64,000 nt of DNA from Anthoceros angustus (Eukaryota; Streptophyta; Anthocerotopsida; Anthocerotales; Anthocerotaceae), in NCBI GenBank assembly GCA_010909165.1, contig VJWM01000282.1, forward strand, positions 1-64,000, read 5' to 3'. This document shows, piece by piece, positions 25,216 through 34,776 of the stretch. The first letter of the stretch is position 1. Each line of letters begins with the position of its first letter. A program made the position numbers and the translations under genes. Under the pieces are notes generated by a model that saw only the letters and a list, made by a program, of their open reading frames with translations, had not been told where the DNA came from and made no database searches.

Positions 25216-25539
25216 TCAGAAACACAGGTTAAGATTACCCCTTCTCCCACCGCTCGCGGCCCAGTACACGGGCAGGCTCTCCAATCCATTCTTCGCTCCC
25301 CACTGTATTTCAAGCACGGATGGCTGCTCTCCATACAGGTCCTCAAACCTACGTTTGAAATCTTGACCTCCGCCACGACCAAACGGATTTGTACCTGCCG
25401 TCCCATGCTTTTCCATCCTGGCTTCGATGCCCATCATCTGTGGACATCTTGGCCATGCTCCCCCTCCACGATCGTATTGTTCCAGCCCCCACTCTACACC
25501 TGCCCACCAGACATCGGGCATGATGGAGTCTGGCCTCAA
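25216..25539 (-). CDS. unrecognised ORF, Gly-rich, tryptophan-containing
   Basis: 107 codons: VWWAGVEWGLEQYDRGGGAW, MGIEARMEKHGTAGTNPFGR, DFKRRFEDLYGEQPSVLEIQ. The composition (W, Y, D, E, G with amphipathic parts) looks like a true protein rather than chance, but I cannot name it. It reads away from the + strand ORF at 25551. Possibly one exon of a larger gene or of a DNA transposon. Confidence 0.35.
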   Translation of the reverse strand: MRPDSIMPDVWWAGVEWGLEQYDRGGGAWPRCPQMMGIEARMEKHGTAGTNPFGRGGGQDFKRRFEDLYGEQPSVLEIQWGAKNGLESLPVYWAASGGRRGNLNLCF

Positions 25540-25550
25540 TCGGTTTACAG

Positions 25551-25973
25551 GTGCTCTCTTCCCCGGAAGCCCAGCGTCAGGTTGGAAGCATGGTAGCAGT
25601 TGGGGAGTGCTTCTTCACGGCAGATGGCGTGTCAAGTAGGGAAGATAGGGAAGCGGAGGTCAGCGGCTCTGAAAACGACGATGACTACCTACCACCGGAC
25701 ATGGAAGAGGCGGATGACGAACCGGATGAGGAGGACCATGCTCCGCAGAATCGTGACAAAGGCCGGCTCTGCGACATGGTTAGGCCGGAGGGACTGGAGG
25801 AGGTGATCTGCAGTTTGATCAGGGTGCATGGCCATCAAAAGGTCTCACAGTTGGCTGCCCGTATGTGTGCAGAGGCATCAAAGGGTGGGGGGACATGTCC
25901 AGTGACGGGAGGGGTGGTGGGCACTGAAAAACTGTCCTTGGAGAAGAGGGTGCAGGAACTCGTAGCAGGGTAA
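25551..25973 (+). CDS. unrecognised acidic ORF, possibly an exon
   Basis: A 140-codon frame with an acidic middle (NDDDYLPPDMEEADDEPDEE) and a helical end (EEVICSLIRVHGHQKVSQLA). It ends at AGG|GTAAGT (25970), a good splice donor. The next part (25988-26227) reads ARLQLIDMVAKEYPAMTNRE in another frame, and 26328-26566 ends in ATG|GTAAGTAAGT, another donor-like site. A broken multi-exon gene is plausible; its function is unknown. Confidence 0.35.
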   Translation: MLSSPEAQRQVGSMVAVGECFFTADGVSSREDREAEVSGSENDDDYLPPDMEEADDEPDEEDHAPQNRDKGRLCDMVRPEGLEEVICSLIRVHGHQKVSQLAARMCAEASKGGGTCPVTGGVVGTEKLSLEKRVQELVAG

Positions 25974-26570
25974 GTGGCGTTCTTAAAGTGTTGGACGAAG
26001 CACAACATGGAGCTCGACTCCAACTCATTGACATGGTGGCCAAGGAGTACCCCGCTATGACAAACAGGGAACTTATCCGGACAAAGTTTGCGAATTGCAC
26101 CAGAGCGCGATGCTACAACCACATGAAGGCTGTGAAGAAAGCGGTTAAAATTCTGAGGACTTCGGGACGGTTTGCTGCTATGGCGGGAGCTGAGTACTGT
26201 GCCAGCGGTCGGAGGCAAGAGTTGTAGATGCAGCACACGATGCCAGAGCTGATAAAGCCTACCACGAAAAGAAGACGTTCCGGTAATCCCACTCGCGATC
26301 GCAGCCGATCCTACTGCAAAAACCAGGATGCCACGGCCACATTCCAAGCTTTGCCTACCGCATGCTTTTTCTCATTTTATCAAGAAGTGCGTAAGGGCTA
26401 CCACAACGACAGGCGAGGTTGGCCACCCCCTTTCCAGTGTTGTGACATATTTCATGCAATGGGTTTCCATCGCCCTACAAAGGGCGTTGGCCAACAACGC
26501 TATCTTTAGGATGATGACGAGTGTTGGAGACGCAGCATCAGTGGCCCTTGGCGGCATCAATGGTAAGTAA
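25974..26570 (+). other. possible further exons of the unknown gene at 25551
   Basis: 25988-26227 encodes EYPAMTNRELIRTKFANCTR, and 26328-26570 encodes LPHAFSHFIKKCVRATTTTG and SVVTYFMQWVSIALQRALAN. Both have protein-like composition but sit in different frames, with donor-like GTAAGT at the ends. Confidence 0.28.
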
Positions 26571-27078
26571 GTAGGCCCTTTCCTATCTTGGACGACGACA
26601 TCTTGGGAGCAGTTAGGGGTTATAAGATAGATTAGTGCGGAGGCACGCCCCCCTGGCCTAGTGCCCCATCGTGGGTTGTCCCCTTTCGCCTCGGGGTAGA
26701 TGGGATTTCCCATCTTGTTCCTTTTATAAAGTCTCCCATTCCTCCACTTCCGGGGTAGATGGGATTTCCCATCTTGTTCCTTTTATAAAGTCTCCCATTC
26801 CTCCACTTCCTTCTTCGCAACCATGTCAAATTCTCGCTTTGTTGGAACTGATGACATGTCCAAAAATCACACCAGCGACTCACAAAGTTACTAAGTTACA
26901 CGAAAAAAAGAGCTCAATAAAGAAGCATCGAAAAAGCATCCAGGTTTGTCAGGACCTACACAATGCCTATAAGAGGAGCGGCATGCAGTCTTTCCGACCA
27001 TTGCCGCCATCGCACTTGGGTCGGCAGGTGCTAAATCTCCACACAATAGTGCACCCCTCCCAAAGGATGTGGAACCCA
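26571..27078. other. spacer with a 59-bp tandem repeat
   Basis: GGGGTAGATGGGATTTCCCA begins at 26693 and at 26752; two adjacent 59-bp copies end at 26810. The rest shows no gene. Confidence 0.7.
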
Positions 27079-27460
27079 TCACCTAGCACATCCAAATCCC
27101 AATGTTAATATGCCATAGCACCATCCGTCCGCTCCACTGTCGGCCTGCTTGCCCAAAGAGAAATCTGATATGGCAGTGTGTAGGACTGCCACAAAGACAT
27201 GGTTGTGTGGCTTACACTCAAATTTCCCATGTCTTGGTAGAAATGTGTAGCCTCTGTGGACTGTCCGTGAGCAAGAATGAGAGACCACAAACATGTAAGC
27301 ATTCTGCATGGTCACTCTGGCAAGCACTTGCACTGCATTCTTCGATTTGCCCTGGGAAGCATACATGCCGATAACGTGATAGGCAGGAATGGGGGCATTG
27401 CCCTAATATCCACTTGTGAGGAGAGTGCAGCAGCAACCCCCCTGGCCAGCCACGGATCAC
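27079..27460 (-). pseudogene. PPR ghost fragment upstream-like to gene C
   Basis: Pieces in two frames match the early PPRs of gene C: MYASQGKSKNAVQVLARVTM, QNAYMFVVSHSCSR, HNHVFVAVLHTAISDFSLGK, and in the other frame SLILAHGQSTEATHFYQDMG. The corresponding gene C parts read MYSSHGRLQEAWDVFVKLES and NHAFVAVLKACANATDLKSG. It is an old, heavily mutated partial duplicate lying downstream of gene C's stop. Confidence 0.72.
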
Positions 27461-27616
27461 ATCACCAAGTTTCGAAGTCTCTTCACTGAAAGTAGCATCA
27501 GTAGTTCACAGCTGTGGGCGCTAACCTCAAAACATAGCAGCAATACACCCATTTCGGGCTGGCAGGAAGTCCACCCATCCCTCTTCGAATCTGAGGACGC
27601 GCTTCCCTGACATGTG

Positions 27617-30265
27617 TCAGAAGTGTGACACAGATTTGTCTAGGCTAAACAGGTCTACGCCATCTTGTACCTGAAACGTAAGCACTTCATGGCCATACTC
27701 AATCCAGCTCCTCCCAGGCTCCTTCCAGGCACCTGCAGCGTTTCTCAGCTTCTCCACCTTCTTTGCCTCGTCTAAAAGACCCGCATCACTATAGATGTGT
27801 GCCATCAGTATGTATGCCGCAGCGTCCTTTGGCTGTCGGACCACGGCAGAAGAAAATGCCTTTTCTGCCAGCACCACATTTCCATGCTTCCGACAGGCAC
27901 CCATCACACACAACCACATAGCGAGGTCAGGCTGCAGCGGCATAGTATGCATAAAATGTTCTAACCTTGAGAAGCATCCTGCACGCCCAAATAGGTCTAT
28001 CATACACACATAGTGCTCCATCTCTGGAGTGAACCCATACTCTCTGCACATGGACTTGAAGACCTCAAGACCTTTGTCCACCAGGCCCGCATGACTGCAT
28101 GCTGCAAGCAGCGAGAGGAAAGTGACTGCATTTGGCTCAATGCCCTCCGACCGCATTTGCTCGTAAAGCTGCAGGGCCTCCTGCCCCAATCCATGCTGAG
28201 CATACCCTGAGAGCATGGCACTCCATGACACTACATCTCGGGCACCCAATTTTTCAAACACCCTGCGGGCATCAACTAAGCTTCCACACTTTGCATACAT
28301 GTCCACAAGGCAACTTCCAACGAGTACACCACTCTCCAGGCCCATGTCACAAACCTGAGCGTGCACTTGCTGTCCCTGAGCTAGGGCTCCCTCGCAAGCG
28401 CATGCTTTCAAAACACAGGCAAATGTAACTTCGTCCGGTTCAGCTAAGCATTCCTGTCGCATACGTGCATAAAGTCTGAGTGCCTCTTGACCGAGGCCAT
28501 GCTGGGCATATCCTGTCAGCATAGCATTCCAAGTAGCCACACTTTTAGACTCCAAATCCTCTAAGACCTTACAAGCCTCCTCAAAGCCCCCACATTTTGC
28601 ATACATGTCCACAAGGCTGTTCTCAACCAAGAGATCAGATGCCGCTGCTCTCTCAATCTGTGAATGAAACACCTTTCCTTGATCCAACGCTCCAATGGTG
28701 GCGCATGCTTTCAACATGCAGGAATATGTAACATGATCAGCTTGAGTGATGCCAGCCTCCAGCATGTTTGTATAAAGAGTGAGGGCCTCTTCTGCCAGTC
28801 CATACTGAACATATCCTGAGATCATGACATTCCATGTCACCACATCTTTCGTAGCCAGACCATTAAACACCCTGCGGGCATCGTCTAAGCTCCCACATTT
28901 TGAGTACATGTCAACCAGACTGTTGCCAATAACAACATCCAGTAGCAGTCCTCTTCCTTCAATCTGGGAGTGAAGCTGCTTCCCCTGATGTAATGCACCG
29001 ACGCTGGCACATGCTCTAAGAAGGCAGGCAAACGTAACAGCATTGGCTGCAGAGACTCCCTCCTTCTGCATGCTTGCAAAAAGAGCAACCGCTTCTTGCC
29101 CGAGCTCATGCTGGGCATATCCTGCTATCATGGTAGTCCACGTCACTGCATCTTTCACAGGCAAGCTATCAAACACCTGGAGGGCATTATGTAAGCTCCC
29201 ACATTTCACATACATATCCACGAGGCAGTTGCCAATAACCACGTCCTTCACACCCAGTCCTTGTTCCCGAATCTGCATGTGCAGCTGCTTCCCTTGGTCT
29301 AAGGCTGCAATGTTGGCACAAGCTTTAAGGAGGCACAGGAATACTACACGGTCGGCTGAAATCATTCCCTCGTTCTGCATGCTTGCATAGAGAGTAAGAG
29401 CCTCCAGCTCCGCCCCATGCTGAGAATACCCTGTGAGCATGGCAGTCCATGTCACAATATTTTTTGAGGTCAAGCTGTCAAACAACTTGCGGGCATCACC
29501 AACACTCCCACATTTTGCATACATGTCAATCAGACAGTTCACAACAAACTCATCAGGCTCAGCCGCTGCTTTTAAAATATCAGCATGAACCTGTCTGCCT
29601 GATTTCAAATCTGTTGCATTTGCACATGCTTTAAGAACTGCCACAAACGCATGATTGTCCGGCATAACACTTGATTGTCGCATCTGCCAGTATAGGTCTA
29701 TTGCCTCCACAGGTTGCCCAAAGTCAACGTGTGCAAGGAGTATGGATGACCAGATGTAAGCATCTGGACTCTCCAGTTTTACAAACACATCCCATGCTTC
29801 TTGTAACCTCCCATGAGAAGAATACATGCGAATGACGTGATTAGCCAGAAGACAGTTTGCCTGATACCCACTTTGCAGAACAAGATCGTGAATACACCTG
29901 CCCACAATTAGATCCTTCTTGGCAATACAGCTCCGGAGGATCCGATAGAGAAGGTTTATGGCAACATAGGACCCACTCCCAACCAACAGCTGCAACACTT
30001 TAACAGCCTGACTGAGCTGTTCCTCCCCACACAAGCTGCTCCAGCTTCCCATCTCTGAATCTGCTTGCACATCTGGGGCTCTGAACAACGAGGAGACCAT
30101 GAACACATTGTAACACGACCACACCAGCTGTGAAAAGACAGAAGGATTACTAACACTTTTTGCTCGTTGATGCAAGGCACAAGGCCGCTTGGACCAGGCA
30201 CAAGGCCAGTCAACACATAAGGTGACCGTCGGGGTGCTGTAGGCATGTCTGAGCTTTCCCTGCAT
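27617..30265 (-). CDS. PPR gene C: intact PLS-class PPR protein with E/E+ tail, no DYW domain
   Basis: An uninterrupted 882-residue frame. The N-terminus (MQGKLRHAYSTPTVTLCVDW) is basic and Ser/Thr/Cys-containing, compatible with organelle import; a later Met start is possible. About 20 PPR motifs follow from residue ~85, including RCIHDLVLQSGYQANCLLAN, LIDMYAKCGSVGDARKLFDS, KDVVTWNVMISGYVQYGLAE and VLKACACEGALAQGQQVHAQ. E motifs (DAAAYILMAHIYSDAGLLDE), an ordinary PG box (KEPGRSWIEYGHEVLTFQV) and a short tail close it, with no DYW deaminase. E+ proteins usually edit RNA by recruiting a DYW partner. Repeats here are diverged, unlike genes A and B. The intact long frame argues for function. 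Confidence 0.93.
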   Translation of the reverse strand: MQGKLRHAYSTPTVTLCVDWPCAWSKRPCALHQRAKSVSNPSVFSQLVWSCYNVFMVSSLFRAPDVQADSEMGSWSSLCGEEQLSQAVKVLQLLVGSGSYVAINLLYRILRSCIAKKDLIVGRCIHDLVLQSGYQANCLLANHVIRMYSSHGRLQEAWDVFVKLESPDAYIWSSILLAHVDFGQPVEAIDLYWQMRQSSVMPDNHAFVAVLKACANATDLKSGRQVHADILKAAAEPDEFVVNCLIDMYAKCGSVGDARKLFDSLTSKNIVTWTAMLTGYSQHGAELEALTLYASMQNEGMISADRVVFLCLLKACANIAALDQGKQLHMQIREQGLGVKDVVIGNCLVDMYVKCGSLHNALQVFDSLPVKDAVTWTTMIAGYAQHELGQEAVALFASMQKEGVSAANAVTFACLLRACASVGALHQGKQLHSQIEGRGLLLDVVIGNSLVDMYSKCGSLDDARRVFNGLATKDVVTWNVMISGYVQYGLAEEALTLYTNMLEAGITQADHVTYSCMLKACATIGALDQGKVFHSQIERAAASDLLVENSLVDMYAKCGGFEEACKVLEDLESKSVATWNAMLTGYAQHGLGQEALRLYARMRQECLAEPDEVTFACVLKACACEGALAQGQQVHAQVCDMGLESGVLVGSCLVDMYAKCGSLVDARRVFEKLGARDVVSWSAMLSGYAQHGLGQEALQLYEQMRSEGIEPNAVTFLSLLAACSHAGLVDKGLEVFKSMCREYGFTPEMEHYVCMIDLFGRAGCFSRLEHFMHTMPLQPDLAMWLCVMGACRKHGNVVLAEKAFSSAVVRQPKDAAAYILMAHIYSDAGLLDEAKKVEKLRNAAGAWKEPGRSWIEYGHEVLTFQVQDGVDLFSLDKSVSHF

Positions 30266-30734
30266 TACAGCAGTCCCATGGTCAGGTCAGTGTTTCTCTT
30301 CGTCATGGCATGTATTCAGGAGCTTGCACCCATTACCTTTCTCCACCCATTGGCCCAATGAAAGGGCGGAAGATTTCCCCCGGGTGTTTGCTGCGCACAT
30401 GCCTCCTCTTCAAGCCAGCCCACCATAAGAAAGGCCATGTCACAACTTATAAACTGTGAGGAAAATGAGCATGGGAGTTGCAAAGGATGGAAGCATACCA
30501 GCGCAAACAAAAGATGCACAGTGACTCGTCGCGGATTTGAATGTCTCTGATGCGCCCAGCAAGTTCGGAGAATGAGCACCATGTCGCCGCTGCGACATCA
30601 ATGTCTTCTTTTGGTGACCCGTTGTGGGTTTATCGATTTGCTGCGTGAGCCACTGCCGGATGGAAGAGCGTCCACGGCCCATGGCAAAATCCCCGCTTTC
30701 GAGCGCCCAAGTAGATAACTATAATTCGGTGCAC

Positions 30735-30870
30735 AGCTTTGTTTCCTTTTCTGTCCAGTTACGAGCTTTGTTTCCTTTTCTGTCCAGTTACAAGCTTTGT
30801 TTCCTTTTCTGTCCAGTTACAAGCTTTGTTTCCTTGTTGTTTCTTTCCCTGTCCAGTTACAAGCTTTGAT
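30735..30870. repeat. 29-bp tandem repeats in the upstream region of the SPOUT1 gene
   Basis: AGCTTTGTTTCCTTTTCTGT plus CCAGTTACA recurs at 30735, 30764, 30793 and 30822, with a longer fifth unit ending at AGCTTTGATTTG (30862). The array lies 30-170 bp before the start codon, on the promoter/5' UTR side. It is pyrimidine-rich on the coding strand. Confidence 0.92.
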
Positions 30871-30901
30871 TTGAAGCAGAGAACCGCGGATCTGTCCGTT
30901 T

Positions 30902-31966
30902 GTGGGCGGCATGGCCGCTGTTGCGTCTGATGGTCTGCGCAAGCCCAGCAAGCGGAAGAGGAAAGCTGGGCATGCACCGGCAGCTGAGGAGTCTGCCAAC
31001 GGCTGTCTGCAAATGGTCGATGGCTGTGTTAAGAAGAGGACGAAGAATCCCGCTGGCCGGAACTACACTGTCACAATTGCAGTGGCCGGGTCCGTGATTG
31101 ACAACGCACAGTCTTTGGAGCTGGCAACTGCCCTGGCAGGTCAGATTGCGCGAGCTGCTGTCATCTTTAGGGTGGACGAGATCGTCGTGTTCGACGACGG
31201 AGATGCGAATTCCACTTTGAGGAATCGGAGGTGGAGCTACGCAGGAGGCTCTGAAGAGACCGGTGGAGCCTTCCTAGCCCGGATTCTGCAGTACCTCGAG
31301 ACTCCGCAATACCTTCGCAAAGCTTTGTTTCCTGTGCAACCTTCTTTGAGATTTGCAGGGCTTCTTCCACCTTTGGATACTCCACACCACGCACGGAAGC
31401 ACGAGTGGGTGGCGTACCGGGAAGGCTTTGTTCTTGCTAACCAAGGCGGTGATGGATCGACTGTGGATGTTGGTTTAGCCAAGGAAGTGGTTGTCACCCC
31501 TTCGGTCCCGCTAGGTACCAGAGTGACAGTAGCTATGGGGGAAAACTGGAAGTCCCTGGGAAATAGGTTGCAGACGGTGCCATCTTGTGTTCCCAGGGAG
31601 GTGGCAGGGCTCTATTGGGGGTACAGTGTGAGACATGTCCGTCGCTTGAGTGCTATATTTGAAAATTGTCCCTTTGCAGATGGTTACGACTACAGGATAG
31701 GAACATCAGAGCATGGGACCAAGGAACAGTCCTCAAGTTTCAAAGTTCCCAGGTTCAGGCATCTACTAGTAGTTTTTGGTGGTCCTCCGGGCTTGGAGGA
31801 GAGCAAGTCGAAGGACAAAAGTATAACAACGGACAATGTGGCATCTCTCTTTGATCGCTACATCAATGTATGTCCTAGCCAAGGCAGCAGAACCATACGA
31901 ACGGAGGAGGCTATCCTTATTGCTCTTCAGTACCTGCAGGACCCCATTTGGCGAGCTGTTAATTAA
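30902..31966 (+). CDS. SPOUT1: SPOUT-domain RNA methyltransferase (SPOUT1/C9orf114 family)
   Basis: A complete intron-free frame of 354 residues. The N-terminus is basic (KPSKRKRK, nuclear-signal-like), then YTVTIAVAGSVIDNAQSLEL, ALAGQIARAAVIFRVDEIVV, ILQYLETPQYLRKALFP, FAGLLPPLDTPHHARKHEW and YREGFVLA. The C-terminal knot region has GLYWGYSVR, DGYDYRIGTSEHG, FRHLLVVFGGPPGLE and CPSQGSRTIRTEEAILIALQ. These blocks cover the whole length of the C9orf114/SPOUT1 (CENP-32, yeast YGR283C-like) family; members are S-adenosylmethionine-dependent RNA methyltransferases acting in the nucleus. Start: MGGMAAV at 30902; the second Met at 30911 is equally possible. A 29-bp repeat array precedes it. Confidence 0.95.
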   Translation: MGGMAAVASDGLRKPSKRKRKAGHAPAAEESANGCLQMVDGCVKKRTKNPAGRNYTVTIAVAGSVIDNAQSLELATALAGQIARAAVIFRVDEIVVFDDGDANSTLRNRRWSYAGGSEETGGAFLARILQYLETPQYLRKALFPVQPSLRFAGLLPPLDTPHHARKHEWVAYREGFVLANQGGDGSTVDVGLAKEVVVTPSVPLGTRVTVAMGENWKSLGNRLQTVPSCVPREVAGLYWGYSVRHVRRLSAIFENCPFADGYDYRIGTSEHGTKEQSSSFKVPRFRHLLVVFGGPPGLEESKSKDKSITTDNVASLFDRYINVCPSQGSRTIRTEEAILIALQYLQDPIWRAVN

Positions 31967-32057
31967 CGAGGCCATGGTCAGTGGGTGGAAGCTGGTAGGG
32001 GGAACGACCTTGCTTTCCTGATCAATCTGTGAAGCTGATGTTTCAGGAAGGGAAAGG

Positions 32058-32092
32058 TTTAGGGTTTAGGGTTTAGGGTTTAGGGTTTAGGG
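32058..32092 (+). repeat. interstitial telomere-type repeat, five perfect TTTAGGG units
   Basis: Five uninterrupted TTTAGGG units about 90 bp after the SPOUT1 stop codon. TTTAGGG is the plant telomere repeat. In promoters it can act as a telobox, but here it is downstream of the gene. Confidence 0.93.
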
Positions 32093-33651
32093 TGTAGCCT
32101 GAAGAGTTTTTCTCACTACTTGTCTGTGCATCTCCATGGTGGAGTCTCCTTCGAGTCTCACAACAAGCAGAAGCGTCGGAATCTGTGTCCAGTGGCCTGT
32201 TCTTAAAGCTTTAGCGAACTCATTGGCGAGCACTCTGATGTGTTAAGTCTTTCATGGCAGGCCTGTAAGGCCAGATTCTTGTGTGTTGCAAGGGCCCAGT
32301 TCCCTTTGCGACTGACATGCGAGCAGTCTCCAGACGGGGATGGGAAGATTTCGTCCCTGGAGGCGGTCATTACACATTGTTTTACCTTCATCCTCTATCA
32401 AGGCCCTTGGCGAGGGGTACCTGTTGAAAGCCAGACTCTGGGCTCAGCTGCGGCACTATGTCATTCTGTCTCGTTAATCATGAACATTGCGATACCTTTG
32501 AGGAGGAATTACTCATACAGTGTGTGATTCCGTTGAATGGCTTAGTATTCAGGGCATCGCATGGCTGCTGCCACCAATCCTTTGAAGGAGTGGCTGAGCC
32601 GAGGATAATTTGTCATGTTGCTCTGCACAACGAACAGGATCTCCAGCCGACTGGAGCCTGACACCTTTGAACGACTTCATCTCTTTGTGCAGGATCGATG
32701 GGGGCCGTTGCCAAAATGTCTCCGGGAAAGCTAAGCTATCGGGTGGTAGCTCTGGTATGGCCTGGCACTGAACACCGACTTAAACAGGTGGTACAGGTGT
32801 TAGGGTGCTTTGGATGCCTATTTGGAGCTGGTGAAGATCCCATGTCTGCTCTAGAAGATGTCTTGCACAAGCTGGTCCTCAATTGTACAGGTTGCTTGCT
32901 CTTCTGGCCAATTCGGAGTAGGGCGAATCGGCGGTGCATGTGTCACTGCACAATCAGTCGCTGATTTTGTGAAGATAGGATTTGGGATACCAAATGGCTG
33001 CAACAATAGTCTACAACTGTCGTTTATGAGACCCCTCCTCTGGTGATTTAGACCCTGGCATTCCTGCTGTTCTTACGCACTTGCCTGAGGCTTTCAGCCT
33101 TGAGGTAACCAGCTCGCAAGCACTTTCTTGAACAATGCAGTCGCTGGAGTAACTTTTTTACTCGCATCCTCGCATCCAGATGGCCCGCCCACTCTCAGCT
33201 TGAAAGCTCCTTGACCAGTACTTCCTATTCGTCAAAACTATGGAGCGTAGATCACGGAGCTTGATTGATGGAAACGGTTGAACGTGGATGTTTGATCACA
33301 ATGTCATGCTACGACTTACATGTCTTGAGGCAATATGAAATCTTACATGATTTTCAACCTCAGAACGCTGAATTGATCGCTGATTTCTTTTCGGCCTGGG
33401 TTGGACTTGGGCGAAGTTCGCTGGTACAGTACAGGAAGGAGCATGCCAGATTTTACGAGACAGAAAACGGCCATCTCTAGGTCCATCGACCGATTATCGA
33501 AGCCTCTGATCCCATTTGATGCCACCCACCTCGGGTTGCTGGCTGACCTATCTTCTACATGGGATATTCGGAGAATATCCAGCCTTGTGCAGGTGCACGG
33601 GATGCAGGCGGTGGAAGGACGCCAGGGGACCGGGAGTCGGCGGTGGAAGAC
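32093..33651. other. spacer without a supported gene
   Basis: Several short frames exist (longest 32698-32964 +, 88 codons; 33401-33739 +, 112 codons), with no recognisable motif. Possibly 3' UTR or decayed repeat DNA. I see no RNA gene or structured repeat. Confidence 0.4.
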
Positions 33652-33794
33652 GAAAATTTTTATTGAAGCTCATGAGGACGACAACTTGTACCATAGCGTG
33701 CCTAAGCTAATGAGTACTAAGGGCATCCACTCCCTCTAGGCACCCCCATCTAAGTATCGATCCAAGCGCAGGATGTTTAACAGCGACGTTCTTA
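33652..33794 (+). repeat. dispersed repeat, copy 2
   Basis: It matches the - strand of 19011-19235 in block order (ACAACTTGTACCAT, GTGCCTAAGCTA, AAGGGCATCCA, CCATCTAAGTA, CAGGATG, GCGACGTTCTTA). It lacks the 58-bp duplication of copy 1. Confidence 0.72.
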
Positions 33795-34078
33795 TAAATG
33801 TGTGCCCATCCAGCAGGAGAGAGGGCGGGGCGTGGGGACCGGGATTCAGCGGTGCCGATACCGGATGTAGGCGGTAGAGTAGGTTGGCCGGAGGAGTGTA
33901 GCAGCTGCCGTTGTAGGTTGGCCGGAGGAGTGAAGCAGCTGCCGTTGTAGGCAGTAATGTCTTCAAGGCTGACTGTTTTGAGATCCATGGTCTGTTGTGC
34001 ACTCAGGATTTTTGTGTTCTGACAAAATTTTGGACCATGGTAGGCGACATTGTTGGAGCTCGTTTTTTGTGGGTGAAG
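33795..34078. other. spacer with a 32-bp tandem duplication
   Basis: GTAGGTTGGCCGGAGGAGTG followed by (A/T)AGCAGCTGCCGTT occurs at ~33880 and ~33912 in direct repeat. No gene. Confidence 0.6.
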
Positions 34079-34776
34079 TCTATGGAATACCGATCTGGTC
34101 ATGCAGCATCCACATTTTTTTAGGTGCGGACAGAAAGAAATAGTTCCGTCGCATACGGCGGAACTATTTTGGTATGTCACGCATGACCACATCGGTCGGG
34201 GCTGCGGCCACCCGGTGTCCCGATGTCGTCAACCTACCCATGATGCACGAAATGATTTCATGATACACATAAAATTTTCTTCTCTTGGGTTTAGGGTTGC
34301 GTTTAGGTCATTTGCATTGCCGCGCCATTGCGGCATGGGGCTCCATATGTCAGTGGTTGCGTTAGCATTCGCGCCACGTTTGCGCGCTTCATCACTCATC
34401 ATCTATGTTTCGGTGGTAGTGCGTTGCTCTCACGTGCAAGGTGCGATGTTTGTCTTGTACACGAGGATGCAACGTTTCTAGGCCTCTTGTCTGAGATGTG
34501 TCTTGGCTACCTGTTTAACATGTATGTGTGGTGATCGGAATCTTAAAACCCTAAAGAAGAAAACATGTGCATGACACAATCGGAACACCAGGCCTATGAT
34601 TGTGTGATACAAAGTTTTTGCCCCGCATACAAACCTACATAAGCTGATGTGGCACATATTATGCGTGTATTGTACGCAAGTATCTGAAAGATGCCGTGGT
34701 ATATTTCCGTAGCGTACACCCAAAAAAATGAAAGTCACACACACGCTCCCAAGTGACCAGATCGGTATTCCATAGA
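34079..34776. mobile_element. ~700-bp terminal-inverted-repeat element (MITE-like)
   Basis: TCTATGGAATACCGATCTGG TCA at 34079-34101 is repeated as its exact reverse complement at 34754-34776 (23 bp). Both ends then run inward to a T-run followed by GGGTG/AGGTGCG-like sequence, so the similarity extends further with gaps. No transposase frame is visible, so it would be non-autonomous. An internal hairpin (ATAGTTCCG...CGGAACTAT) lies at ~34140-34168. No clear target duplication was found. Confidence 0.6.

Noticed and set aside
25551-25973. Possible PHAX-type RNA-binding domain in the acidic ORF
   Set aside because: EEVICSLIRVHGHQKVSQLA followed by a GGG stretch recalls PHAX, but the diagnostic DGSRRRTPGGVF-like block is absent.
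32698-32964. ORF of 88 codons as an additional gene downstream of SPOUT1
   Set aside because: No motif, no conserved-looking composition, and an equally long ORF on the opposite strand.
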